DNA of 64,000 nt from assembly GCA_020744425.1 (NCBI GenBank), contig JAGMUV010000002.1:2648501-2712500 (forward strand), read 5' to 3'. The DNA comes from Dactylonectria macrodidyma. Lineage: Eukaryota; Ascomycota; Sordariomycetes; Hypocreales; Nectriaceae. Below the pieces are notes generated by a model, which saw only the letters and a list, made by a program, of their open reading frames with translations, ran no database searches and was not told where the DNA came from. A program made the position numbers and the translations under genes. Below are positions 33,301-45,070 of this stretch, piece by piece. Position 1 is the first letter of the stretch. The number at the start of each line of letters is the position of its first letter.

Positions 33301-35647
33301 CACCCTCGAATGCGCCTACTCCGAGCAACGGACAGGAGCCTCCTCGAAAGAAGCTGAAGGGTGCCCCGCCGGAGAAGGAAGTAAAGGAGTCAAAGGAGGT
33401 GAAGGAAGCGAAGGAGGTAAAAGAGGCAGACCCCAGTCAATCCGACGTGGGCAATGCGGTTGGCTCTGGAGGACCCAAAAAGAAAGACAAGGCTGCAGAA
33501 GTCGTTGCCACACCCGAGCTGCCCAAGGCTCGGGTGCTTCCTTGTGCCATTTGCGACCAGATGGAACCCCAGGGAGACCAGCACCTATCCTGCCGGGAGT
33601 GCCGCCTCACAGTGCACCGAAGCTGCTACGGTGTATTGGATAACCGTAACCCTGACAAATGGGTCTGCGACATGTGTGCGAACGACAAGAGCCCTCAGGT
33701 TTCGATTGTGAGTCGTTGTTTTGCCCACCCTTTTGGCATTTGCTAATCATCCCCTAGCAATACAAATGCGTTCTTTGCCCTGTCGAACACACAGAGCATG
33801 ACTTTGTGGAACAGCCGAAGCTCACGCATCACAAGAAAAAGATGTCCGAAAAGGATCGTGAAAAGGAGAGGGTGGAGGTGCAGAAAGCTCGAAAGGCGGC
33901 TGAGTATTACCGAAAGCGGCAAGAAGACCTGAACCGACCTGTCAACCCTCGCGAACCTTTGAAAAGGACTGCCGACAACAACTGGGTTCATGTGACCTGT
34001 GCCGTCTGGACTTCCGAGGTGAAGTTTGGCAACGCCAAGGCACTCGCGCCTTCTGAGGGAATTCCTTCAATTCCGAGGTCGAGATACGATGAGACCTGCC
34101 AGGTGTGCAATAAAATGGACGGCGCGTGCGTCTCGTGCCATCATTGCCGGATATCCCGTATGTTGTGTTTTTGCCATCATAGTGATGACTCGCTAACCAA
34201 TACTCTAGTTCACGTTGAATGTGCTCGTCAGCAGGGACACGTACTGGGCTTCGACATTACGCCGGTTAAGGGCTCTCGTCGGGACCAATTCAGCATTGTG
34301 ACCATCAACGGAGACAGTGGTACGATGTCGGCGGCCGTGTGGTGCAAGGATCATGTCCCCAGCAAAACCACCGTCTACCTCATGCACGATGTGGCAGCCG
34401 AATCGGGGTTGACCGCTTTGCAGCTCTATGTGCAGAATTTCAAACAGGCAGATCTCACGCTTACGGGCACAGTACGCAAAGCGAACCTGATGACGACGGC
34501 AGCGAAGATGACAGGCACGCCGACTCAGCCCGGCATGCGACGTGCATCGACAACGACGATGGCGGCAAGCGGCGCATGGAACCAGCAGCGCCAGGTTGAA
34601 TCGGGAGACGCGGCTTCGGATGCACGCCAACCAGGGGAAAAGGTGTGCATCACCTGCGGCATTGATGTCAGTCCCAAGTGGTGGCCCATCGACAACTCGC
34701 AAGAACGCGAGCTCACCAACGGACACTACGGCGCACTCGGGAGCGAGGCCCAGAAATTCGTTGAACAGCGCAGGTTCCAGTGCCACAAGTGCCGCAAGGC
34801 CCACCGTACAACGAATAAACCGCACCCTCCGCGAGCCTCGCCCCCCGGAGCCGTGGCGGAACTATCTCGACCATCTCTCCGCGAGCCCAGCCTTCCAGCC
34901 GGAGTGCCGCCACCTCGAAGCCCGCCGCCGCCGCCGCCTATTTCCAACCATCGCGAAGTGCATCCTGCTAGCTTCGCATGGCCGCCGCATGCCACTCACT
35001 CGGGCCCCCTTCCGCTCCAGGCGCCGGCCCACGCTCCGCACGATGTCCTTGGCACCCGACCTCCGCCGGCTGCGCATGCCTATGCTCCGCCGCCTCCACC
35101 TCTGCCTCAATCTCGAGGCCCCTACGCTGACTGGGGAGTTCGGCCTGGAAGCCAGCACGGGTCACCCCCTCGGCATTTGAACGGGGGACCACCACCGCCT
35201 CTTCATAACCCACCACAACCGATTACGAATCTTTCTTCCCTCCGACCTCCGCCACTATCAGTGCCTCCCCCCCAGGCACCATTGCCCGTGGGCCATCAGA
35301 GTGGTCATGGCCCGCAGGCCTATGGAAATGGATTGCCACCGTCTCCTCGACGAGTGAACGGCCCAGCGCCGCCCTCGCGCTATGTCCATCCATATCATGC
35401 GCATACGCATCATGGCCCGGCCTCGCACCTGCCACCTCCTAGCATGAGCAATGGAGCACCACCATTGAGGAATGATGCATTCGCACAAGGCTTGCACCCG
35501 CAGAGGACACCATTCTCAATCTCTCACACCAGCCCCCCAGGCTCACGGAATGGATTGCCAGCAGCGCATGAGCCACCGCGGCCCCCAGAGAGTCGACCAG
35601 CAAGCGGAGCGAGTGCTAGTCCTTCTCTGAGAAACCTGCTCTCTTGA
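30399..35647 (+). CDS. SNT2: Snt2-type chromatin protein: BAH, PHD, SANT, extended PHD, GATA-like fingers
   Basis: Six exons, 30399-30413, 30569-31226, 31287-31770, 31835-33707, 33758-34157 and 34209-35647, give 1622 residues. The 15-nt first exon encodes MAQQN and joins DSKASDPDAPPG in frame. Order of parts: a disordered N-terminus with a poly-Ala run; BAH domain (about 225-345, DHVYLVCEPPGEPYYLGRI); PHD finger (about 377-425, CKRC..HTYHMNCVKPP); SANT (about 670-725); a GATA-like C2-C2 finger (about 772-815); a charged KEVKE repeat; a second PHD (956-998); an extended PHD (from 1011, with HVTCAVW and LHVECA); another C2-C2 finger (1291-1335); and a Pro-rich tail. This matches Snt2, which in yeast acts with Ecm5 and Rpd3 in a histone-binding deacetylase complex and in the stress response. 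Two introns are multiples of three. Confidence 0.93.
33376..33430 (+). repeat. degenerate KEVKE coding repeat in SNT2
   Basis: Four imperfect copies of a 12-15 nt unit encode KEVKESKEVKEAKEVKEA. It lies in a charged linker between the SANT/GATA-like region and the second PHD finger and is probably a flexible spacer. Confidence 0.7.
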
Positions 35648-36797
35648 GATGCTTGTTCACGTTTCAAGTGGAAGGCAGAGATTGCCTGAAGCAGGCTTGT
35701 GTAAAAAATGGCCCGAGCAACGCCGTCAAAGCTATAGAAAGAATCACTAGCATGTCGAGAGACGATGATATGCCAGTTAACACTAGGAGAGGGAGAGGAG
35801 ACAATGATAAATTCTTTTGTAAGAAAGCGATGGTACTGTGGAGCATTCTGCATCAAAGGATCGAATGGGTGCCAAGGATAATAGGGAATGGGGAACGGGG
35901 CGTGCGACTTGTTGAGGGAAAGCTATGTATTGGTATTAGAGCGGTATTAAGGAAAAGCATATGGGGATCGCGCGGCTTGATTTTAGAGGAAATAACAAGG
36001 AACACATGCCTCTTTGTTGACAAACCGAAATGGCGTCGCCATGAGTGCATCATTGTCATATAACCATCTTCAAGGTGTCTTTTGATCAAAGTGAATGTAC
36101 GAGTTCAAGCTGGAAACCGGTGTAATGGAAAGAGAGTAAGCGACCCCATCTTTTTTTCGGCAAGTGGGTGGGTCCAGTCTATGCCATTGGGAGGACTCGT
36201 TCTATTGGACGGAAAGAACGAAAGATACGGGGAAACCTGCTGGCCAGGCCGGGGCTCCCCGTTGACGGGCTGGGACGGGATTCATCACGAGGGTACGTAC
36301 CTGCCACAACCCAGCGAGCACGGGCTCCACACGGGCCCCGGGAGGCGGGAGGCGGGCGAACATGGAAAGCACGAGCTAAAGGGAAGGTACGGTGCACACT
36401 TGTATCGTGGCGTCTCAGGGCTGAGCTGTTGCTGTGTGGCTCAGCCTCAGCCAAAGTCCAACAACCACAAGTCAGCTATCCCCAATCGCCCTCCTTCATT
36501 CATCGCTGTCTACGTCGCCCCCGCCATCCAATTTTTGATTTGCAAGCGCGCAGGTATCTGCAATATCTAGGGGCGATTCAATTGCGCATGCACCTAACTG
36601 CTTGAGCGCTGTCGCCGTCGCTGTCGCCGTCATCGTGTGTCCACAGAAACCAATCCGCGTACGACCACACGACGGTGCTTTCATCTTACCTTCCCTCGAG
36701 GTCTCACCAGCTCTTGACGATATACTCACGGAAACGGAGATACGACGACTGAGCTGCAGGATAATACACCGCGGCACCGCGCTGGAAGCTAGTCATC
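35648..36797. promoter_or_regulatory. region between SNT2 stop and ENV7 start
   Basis: About 1.15 kb that should hold the SNT2 3' UTR and the ENV7 promoter on the same strand. No supported gene, repeat or RNA gene is seen. Confidence 0.45.
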
Positions 36798-38192
36798 ATG
36801 ACGCAAGTCCTCCTTGACCTCTTCTACTCCTTCGGGAACTGCCTCAACTGCTTCCCCGGATCGCCCACCCTCAAGATTAACAGCCGGAATTTCAAGATCC
36901 AACGACTCCTTGGTGAGGTAAGATGCCATCTCTCTTGAACCCGCTCGCAGGCATACTCAAATGAGCTTCCCAAGCCCGAGCGATGCCACATGGTGGGATG
37001 CTGACCCCCTCGCAGGGCGGCTTCTCCTACGTCTACCTCGTCGAGGATACCTCCACCCATGACCTCTTCGCCCTGAAGAAGATCCGATGCCCATTCGGCG
37101 CCGAGTCGGTCCAGCAGGCCATGCGCGAGGTCGACGCTTACCGCCTCTTCGCTCATGTGCCCACCATCATCTCCGCCTACGACCACTCGGTAGCCACGGA
37201 GCGTGGCGCCGACGAGTCGACCAAGACAGTCTACGTGCTCCTGCCCTACTACAAGCGCGGCAACCTGCAGGACATGATCAACGCCAACCTCGTCAACCAC
37301 GACCGCTTTCCCGAGCGCCGCCTGATGCTGCTCTTCCTGGGCGTCTGCAAAGCCCTGCGCGCCATGCACGACTACAAGCCCGCCGTTGAGCGCATGGACA
37401 TGGGGCGCGAGGAGGACCAGGCGCACAATGACGATGCCGAGCCCGGCAGGCGGATGAACACGAGAGGAAAGAGGACCGAGGAAGAGGAGGAGGGTGAACA
37501 GGAGAGGCCACTGATGGAGGCCGAGAACCAGGTCAGCGGCGGTAGGACCAAGAACCAGTCTTATGCCCACCGCGACATTAAGCCAGGTACGACATCGCGT
37601 CTTTCCACGTTTGACTTGATTTGGATTTGACACACATGCTCATTTTCACTTGCTAGGCAACATTATGATCGACGATACCGGTTCCACGCCCATCCTCATG
37701 GATCTCGGTTCCGTCGCCCACTCGCCCATCCCCGTCACCTCCCAGTCCCTCGCCCTCCAGATTCAGGACACGGCCGCCGAGCACTCGACGATGCCGTACC
37801 GCGCACCGGAGCTCTTCGACGCGCGCACCGGCACCGTCATCGACACAAAGGTCGACATCTGGTCCCTCGGCTGCACCCTGTACGCCTGCCTCGTCGGCAA
37901 GTCCCCCTTTGAGATGCGCTCCGACGAGACGGGCGGCACCCTCTCCCTCTGCGTCCTCGGCGGCGACTGGCGCTTCCCCGACGAAGGCCCCCAGGGCGTC
38001 AAGCGCTCCGTCAGCATGCGCCACCAGGGCCAGCAGCAGGCACAGGCTGCCAACACCGTCGAAATTAGCGAGCCTATTCGCGAGGTGGTACGAAAGTGCT
38101 TACGTGTCGAACCGGCCGAACGACCCGACATCAACGAGCTCATCGACATGGTTCAGACTGTCATCGAGGAGCTACCCGACGATACCAACTAA
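36798..38192 (+). CDS. ENV7: Env7/STK16-family serine/threonine kinase
   Basis: Three exons, 36798-36917, 37016-37586 and 37657-38192, give 408 residues. The N-terminus (MTQVLLDLFYSFGNCLNCF) carries Cys15 and Cys18, fitting the palmitoylation that anchors Env7 to the vacuole and STK16 to the Golgi. The Gly-rich loop is GEGGFSYVYLVED (39-51), and ALKK gives the ATP-binding Lys61. An acidic and basic insertion of about 50 residues (DQAHNDDAEPGRRM.., EEEEEGEQE) precedes the catalytic loop HRDIKPGN. The Mg-binding motif reads DLGS rather than DFG, a substitution I associate with this family. The APE is RAPELFD, followed by DIWSLGCTLY. Yeast Env7 restrains vacuole fusion. The gene is convergent with AMS1, itself a vacuolar enzyme, though adjacency is probably chance. 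Confidence 0.93.
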
Positions 38193-38610
38193 GAGGATGC
38201 CACCCAAAGGGATATTTGCTTGTTGGAGTCTATTTTAGCTAATGACAAGGGAGAAAGTCACATTGTCAGATACTTTACATATTTGATCTTGTCTATCTGG
38301 GTCTAGCTTGCTCTATGGCTTCACTTAGCTTTGGTTGCTTATTTGCCACGTCACACGGAGGGGAACAACGGCGTTTTAGGGAATTTCATCGATAGAGGTA
38401 CTTAGTGATTGTACTCAGGCTAACCTTTGTTGTACAACTACAATGATTTCTGCCTCGTCCCCAATTATGCTTCGCCGGTTTCACCCTGGCATTACCCTTT
38501 CCATCACTTTCATTGTCCATTCTGCCTCGATATATCCTCGCAAGCGGATTTCACAACTCGAGTACCACTCGAATTCCAGTGTGGGGGCAAACGCATTCAG
38601 CATCCTCACC
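38193..38610. other. convergent intergenic region (3' UTRs)
   Basis: The 418 bp separate the convergent stops of ENV7 and AMS1. The region is AT-richer than the flanking genes. No gene is seen. Confidence 0.45.
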
Positions 38611-41600
38611 CTACAGCTGGAGCTTGAACGTTGCTACCTCAAACGGTCGGAGTTTGATAGAGAACTTGCCGTCCTCATACTTGATCTCTTCGAGTTCGTC
38701 CTCCAAAATGTTTGTCTTGGTAACACGCTTGACATCAAACGCCGTCTCAATCGTGCCTCTAGCGTGACCGCCAAGCGACTCGTACACACGGCAAATGATA
38801 CTCTGTCCCTGGTTGACACGTAGATTAAGACCCTGGCTGGTATCCTCATCATCGTGACCGCGCTTGATTGTGTCCAAGATGAGGGATTTGGACTCGTCCG
38901 TATTGACAAGCTTGATGGGCGACTCGGAAAGACTCGCAATGGTCGCCTTGGATCCTGAAAGAACCTTAAGGGGGTTGTTGAGCACGTAAGCCGCTCTCAC
39001 CGTCTCCGACGACAGGCATCCCTTGTGCGGGAAGATGGCCCAGCGGATGGAATGACTCCCCATATCTGCGTTCTCATCAGGAGCCTTGGGCGACCGAAGC
39101 AAGGACAGTCGCATCACTTTGCCCGCAGTTGCGAACCCATACTTGCTATCGTTGAGAATGGAAACTCCATAGTTGTGCTCCGAGAGATCGGCAAATTTGT
39201 GGCAACACACCTCGAACTTGGCCATGTCCCAGCTGGTATTGTAGTGAGTGGGCCGCTTTGTGATGCTAAACGCCGTCTCATACGATGCCTCAGTGCTGAC
39301 AATATCGACAGGGAACTCCACCTTGAGAAACTTGGAGTCCTCGTGCCAGTCTACTTCGGCAGAGCAATCGACCTGAGACGGCTGGCCCTTGAGCGCCGCA
39401 GACAAGCTGATATATGATTTGATCGAGCTGTTTTTGCTGATCTTGATATCCGTTACGAGGGTGACACGATGCGTCTTCTCCTCGAAGATGCTTGTTTGGC
39501 CGTATTCGAGTGGCCTGCGGGTGTCTAGATGGTAGACTTCAACGTCCCAGGCCTGCCAGTATAGAGGAATGTCGTCAAAAATGACAAATTTGTTGGCTTT
39601 GCGGCCCTTTTCAATGGTCTCGCGATCGTTGACCAAATCACGGAGAGAGGTGATGCACCCACCCTCGACGACGACGCGGAGCTGATCGTTTTGCAGAACG
39701 AAAACGTTGGATGACTCTTGGAGGATCGAGACGGCCGGCTTGTCTTCTTGGATCTTGAAGGAGCGGAGAGCAATCGTCTGTCCACCGCCGCAAGCAACGC
39801 CCACCTCAGTCTCAGAGATTTCGATGAGCTCCTTTCGGTGCCAGGGGAGGGTGTTGATAGCGACAGGCTTATCCATGTGGCCAGAACGAGTATTAGCCAT
39901 GCCCAAGACGCTGTAAAGTTCCTCGAGCAACTTCTGTCCGGTCTTGAAAACCTTGGCATACACCTAGGGAAATTAGTAATGCAATGTCAACTGGGCAAGG
40001 GAAACTGCGTACCTCATCTGAATCATCATAGCACATGCCAATGCTGCTTCCAGGAAGACAGTCATGAAACTGACAAAGAAGAACAGATTCCCACATATCA
40101 TCTAGATCCTTGGTGGGATACTTGTAAGACGTATGCTTAACCGAGGTAATCGTAGCCAACAGCTCGATATCTCGCAACATGACTTCAGCCTTCCTGTTGT
40201 AGTACTTGTTGTTGGCCTGAGTGGTGTAGGTGCCTCTGTGGAGCTCAAAATACAGTTCCCCGTACCATGTCGGAAACTCACCAATCTTTGGACTCAGCCG
40301 GTCGAAGAAGTCATCAACTGTGAGACCAAGTTTGAGCTTTGGGATTCCACCGATCGTGTTGCTGATTCCGGCGCAACGTCGAAGCTTCTCAAAGTGCTGC
40401 CAGGTTGGGCCGCCTCCACCATCGCCTTTTCCAAAGACAAGGAGAGAAGAACTATCGACACGCATAGTCTTGTGCTGCGAAACACTCCTTCTAAGATCAC
40501 CAAAATTGGCCTCGGCCGTGTACGTCTCGGATGGTGGCATATGACAGATGACTTGGCTACCATCGGGACTAACCCACATGAACGTGGTGTGGGGAAAGTT
40601 GTTGATGTTGTTCCAGCTCAGCTTCTGGGTCATGAAGCGATCCATGCCAGCCAAGCGACAGAGCTGAGGAAGTTGGCTCGAGTATCCAAAGGTGTCAGGT
40701 AGCCAGAAGGTGCGGCAGCGAGAGCCGAACTCGCTTTCAAAGAATCTCTGTCCATAGAAAAATTGGCGAACGAGAGATTCACCGCTGGGCATGTTGGTGT
40801 CGTGCTCGACCCAGCTGCCACCGATGGGATGGAACTGTCCCTCTTTGACCTTGGACTTAACACGCTCGTAGGCAGCGGGGTAGTTCTGTTTCAGCCACTT
40901 GAATTGCTGAGCCTGGGAGCAGGCGAAATTGGACTCGGGGTACCGTTCCATGAGGTCACATTGGTTGGTCCAGGATCGAACAACCTTGCGTTTCGTCTCA
41001 GCCCAGGGCCAAAGCCAACAGCTATCGATGTGACAGTGGCCAATGCCGAAGACAACTGGGTCTTTGCCCACTTCGTAGACCCGATGGGAGTCGACATCAG
41101 GGCCCAAGATCTCTCGGGCAATCTCGCGACATTTGAGGATTGACTCCTGGTCATTGACCTGAAAGGTATTGATGATCTTCATGGCAACGGAAAGGGCTTG
41201 ATTTTGCTCAGCTGAGTTCTCGGGAAGCTCCCTGGCGGCATCGCCAATCTGCCACATGTCGAACAAAAGCATGCGAGCCGGGACGTTGACAGCAACAATG
41301 TCGGCCTTGGATAGAGTGAAGTGCCTGTTGGGGTCTGGCGGCGCAATACTAGTCTTACCGTCTGGAGCATTCCCAAACATGCCGTTACAGGCCATTTCAA
41401 TGTAAATCGTATGCTCCTTGCCATTGCGGAAGGACTTGGGGATAATCCATTCGATGCGCTCGCCACTACCCGTGAGGCCCTGGATGGGAACGCCGTCATG
41501 GGTCCAAATGGTACCTTCATTGTGGCCGTCCCAGTGGAGCTCGACGAGCTCCTCCTCCTCAAGGTCCTTGGGGATGGACAGGACTACCTTGAACCAATGA

Positions 41601-41974
41601 GTAGACCATGATGGACCGAAAGACGTGCCAACATGGGTTTCTTTAAACTCATGCGAAGTGGCCTCCTCAAAAGTTGGACGGGTGGTTTCTGGGGCATGCC
41701 AGACCCATAGCTGGACGTGGGGCTTGCCTGCGTATGTAGCATTGTGCATGTTCCTGCATTCACCACGTCAGCAATCATCCGACGAGTCCTGTGTTATCGG
41801 AGAAGCTGCAAAGGAATTCATAACATACGCTAGCAGATTGACTTTTTCGTATTGTCCTGGCTTATAGAACGGTTCGATCCGGCCTTTCAGGATGGCAGTC
41901 TTTGGCACGCCGACGGGCCGTTCGGCTAAGACTGGGTAAGAGCCATGGCCCTTGAGTTCACCAGCTCCACCCAT
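38611..41974 (-). CDS. AMS1: alpha-mannosidase, GH38, Ams1 type
   Basis: Three exons on the minus strand, 41829-41974, 40013-41753 and 38611-39963, give 1079 residues, close to yeast Ams1. The enzyme trims alpha-mannose from free oligosaccharides. Yeast Ams1 reaches the vacuole through selective autophagy without a signal peptide, and none is seen here. The GH38 catalytic part shows GHCHIDSCWLWPWAE (about 286-300), where His and Asp bind zinc, and WLPDTFGYSSQLPQ, where Asp is the nucleophile. A further zinc-site candidate is QFHDCLPGSSIG in the helical domain. The second half contains the beta-sandwich domains and ends FEVATFKLQL. The N-terminal exon (YPVLAERPVGVPKTAI) matches the usual Ams1 start. 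The start ATG is the first in frame. The two introns are 75 and 49 nt. Confidence 0.95.
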
Positions 41975-44053
41975 AGTATGGGCTTCGAGAGGTTGGCCGG
42001 AAGTGGGAGGTGCAGATCGGTTTGAACGACGTCTTTCCTTTCCTGGGAGGGGATGCTGAAGTTGATTGTCGGGCGACGGCGTATGGCGGGGACAATCAGC
42101 TGAGACGGAGAGGAGGCGGTCGATGACAACCTTGTGGTAGCTGTCAAAGGAAGTGTGAGCAAGTCGACAGTGAGAGGCGGGTACGGTGTGATTGGTCCTA
42201 GGCCGGGAGACAAGATGGAGGTGGTGTTGTTGATGGGATTGGATGGAATTGAGACTTGTGATGATGGGGGAAAGTCGGAGAGGAGAGAGGCTGGGAGCTG
42301 GGAGCTAGGTGCTTTAATACGTGATGACGGTTGGAGAAGCTCATCAAGGCCAAAACAAGCTCAGCTTCAGCACCCCGAGACCAGCAGGAAGCTCCAGTGG
42401 CTGGGCTTTGAGAGTGTCACAGCACCCGACCCAGCTGATCATCAGCGGCCCCATAACTGTCCTGTTTACAGGGGGCCATAGGGAAGCAAAGGAAGTCCGG
42501 GTGTCGAGTCCAGGGCGTCATCATGCCCTGCGATGTTCCGCGCGCAGCAGAGGAATCCCCTAAATGGCCTAACGGGCGGGGACGTGTTTGGAGGGATCAT
42601 GGCGTTGGTGCGGGGAAGAGTCAAACCATTCTCTAAAGGGATCGACTCGGAACCATTGGTGTGAGGGAGAGAAACGAACAAACTAGACGTACCTCATCAT
42701 TGCTAGCAGCAGGTGGCCGCGAATGACCACGAGCTCGAGTATTCGAAGTTGGGAGTGGCGGACTGAAAACGATAACGGCTGATCCTGGGTGTTTGACGGA
42801 ACGATGTGAACGAGGTGCAGATCTGAACGAGAGCTTGCGCACAGCACCCTGACGGCACCCTTACCGCAAAGAATGGAGTCTCGGAGCTAGGAGTAGAAAA
42901 TTTGAGGACGTCCAGTGTCGACCCAAGGGGAGGATGTCGAGAAGAAAACGATCGAGAGGTGAATGATGAAAAGGTTGAAGACGGCTGAAGGATGGCATCT
43001 CTCTGTACTTTACTGACTTGCCGATCCGCTATTAGACTTTCCTCTGGGCGGCTGTTGCCGATGCAAGCATGCAAATGCGGTGACGTTTTTGACGTTGGGA
43101 AAGTCACAAATTTCACTTGAGGGCAGTCGCGCATCGATTTATTTGGCTAAACTCGGCAACTGCCCATCGCAGTCGCTGCCGAGAAGAGCGAATCTGACAT
43201 TAGGAAGTTATAGACAACAGGGTGGTATGGACCTGGTAGAGACTACCTACCTACCCAGGTAGGCACCAGTAAATAAACTACAAAGAGTTTATTGGTGTAC
43301 CTGCCTTGGGTCGAGTGTCTGAGGCACCTGCGACCTGCGGTATGCAGTTCCCGACGGGCAACTTACACGAACATCATACAGTGTGTCAACTCGAAGTGCG
43401 CCTTCAACACCGCGCCAATCGCGATCTCATGGACTTTCTTACATGCCACCTACATCAAGCAAATAAATTGAGTGACAGGTTCGTCACCCATCGAGATACT
43501 CACAATGAGAGTTCAGTTCAACCCTACGGCTAAATTCCTTCACGTACCACCCTGATCAGTCTCGTCCCAGATTGTCGGGGCTTGCCACGAACCATCCCAT
43601 CAGGTTCAACCCCCCCCCCAGACGCCACGCCTCCAGGCCTCATCCCTAGCCTTAGCTCCTCTAGTGCGCTATTGTCTGCCCATATGCGCTCATTTATTAG
43701 GAAGGGGTGTTAATGATCAATTGTTCTTCATCTTCTTTTCGTTGTAACAAGTTTTGCGTGTTCTCATTTAAATATAGGGCGCGTGCCGGCTAAGTTATGT
43801 ACATATCTTGAATGTACTGTAGGTAGTAGGTAGGCAAGCTAAGGTCAAAAGGTATCATGGCTAGAGGTATAATAAAAATGAGATGCTCTGACTCCCATGG
43901 GTTGCGTGTTTGGACCCCCCTACCCTACCAGCCTGCCAGTTTGCGCCAAAAAGAGAGAAACAAAAACACACATGTACCGGTAGATGGAGTTGTCGCCGTC
44001 ATTAGTTTCCGACCCGAACAAAAAAAAAAAAAAAACTAAATCAAAAACAGTCA
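41975..44053. promoter_or_regulatory. intergenic region upstream of AMS1
   Basis: About 2.1 kb that should contain the AMS1 promoter and leader and the 3' UTR of the RCQ-repeat gene. A CTACCTACCTACCCAGGTAGG site lies at 43243-43263 and an A run at 44020-44035. No supported gene is seen. Confidence 0.45.
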
Positions 44054-45070
44054 TCATGAAGATTCACTCCGGTCATTGTCCCGGCTTCCCGAGCCGGTTC
44101 CCGTCCCGTGATGGACCACCTCGGAACCATCGTCTCCCTCATACTCCATATCGTCGTCGTAGAGCTCATCGTCATCCACTTCGTAGTACTCCTCATCGCC
44201 CTCTGGGTCATCGTCATCCTCGTCCATCTCCTCGAGCTGATCCGGCTCCTCCGGCTCACTCTCGCTGTCGTTATCACTCTCGTCGAAGTTGAGGACGCCC
44301 ATGATGGGCACCTCGATCTTCTTGTATTGGCTCTTGATGAGGTTGTCGGCCATCTCGAAGAGCTTGGCGTCCTTGTCGGGTTGGGGGTCCTTGTCCATGG
44401 AGAAGTCAACTTCGGCCTGGTCTGTGATCATGGCGGTGGCGGCGCTGTTGGGTGATTCTGGGGTTTCAGGGACCTGCTTCACCCAACGACGGACGACCTC
44501 TGTCCGGGTGATTTTGGGCTGTGCCGTGCGGCGTCTCAAGCCCGACTTGAATCTCCTCTTCTCCCTGCGGCGTCGGCGCTGGATACGATCCCTTACGTAC
44601 CAAGCGACGACCAGCATGGAGGCCTGCATCATGTCCTGGCATCTCTGGCGGTGCATGTTGGCCCACGCCTGACAACGCTGCTGCTGGTAGTTGGCTACAG
44701 CCTGGCACCGTTGTTGATAGTAGGCAGCAATGCGAGAGACCATGGCGAGGTATTTGGGATCGAGGTTTGCTCCGCCGACGCTGGGAGGAGGCGGCGACTT
44801 GGGGTCTCCGTGGCTAGAGCTGCCGCCGGGCGATGAGGCCGTCTGAGGCTGCGAGGTCGGGGCTGGAGGAGGAGGAGGAGGAGGAGGTAACGACGGGCCG
44901 GTGAGGGCGTCTTGCATCGTGGCCTTGCGCTTGAGGGTATTTTGAAAAGGCCTTGGGACAGGAGGTTTAGGAAAGGCGTGGCTTTCAGGTGGGGGGGTCA
45001 CCGGGCTGAAGGGGTTGACAGACGACATCATGGCCGCCATTTGGGCGCCTGGGCTTAGGCCGGAGACCAT
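44054..45070 (-). CDS. unknown protein with three RCQ repeats and an acidic tail
   Basis: Single exon of 338 residues starting MVSGLSPGAQMAAMM; ATGs at residues 11, 14 and 15 are alternatives. The first 105 residues are Pro/Ser-rich, including a run of eight prolines. At about 116-150 an 11-residue unit repeats three times, each with RCQ (121-123, 132-134, 143-145) and flanking Gln, Ala and Asn. A hydrophobic stretch (MMQASMLVVAWYV) and a very basic segment with RRRRREKRRF follow. The last 90 residues are strongly acidic (EEMDEDDDDPEGDEEYYEVDDDELYDDD). The basic part resembles a nuclear localisation or nucleic-acid contact. I do not recognise a family. The low complexity leaves some doubt, but the clean frame, the periodic Cys and the organised charge pattern argue for a real gene. 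Confidence 0.7.
   Translation of the reverse strand: MVSGLSPGAQMAAMMSSVNPFSPVTPPPESHAFPKPPVPRPFQNTLKRKATMQDALTGPSLPPPPPPPPAPTSQPQTASSPGGSSSHGDPKSPPPPSVGGANLDPKYLAMVSRIAAYYQQRCQAVANYQQQRCQAWANMHRQRCQDMMQASMLVVAWYVRDRIQRRRRREKRRFKSGLRRRTAQPKITRTEVVRRWVKQVPETPESPNSAATAMITDQAEVDFSMDKDPQPDKDAKLFEMADNLIKSQYKKIEVPIMGVLNFDESDNDSESEPEEPDQLEEMDEDDDDPEGDEEYYEVDDDELYDDDMEYEGDDGSEVVHHGTGTGSGSRDNDRSESS

Noticed and set aside
36824..37633. 269-codon minus-strand frame opposite the Env7 kinase
   Set aside because: Antisense to clear kinase motifs; another codon-bias shadow.
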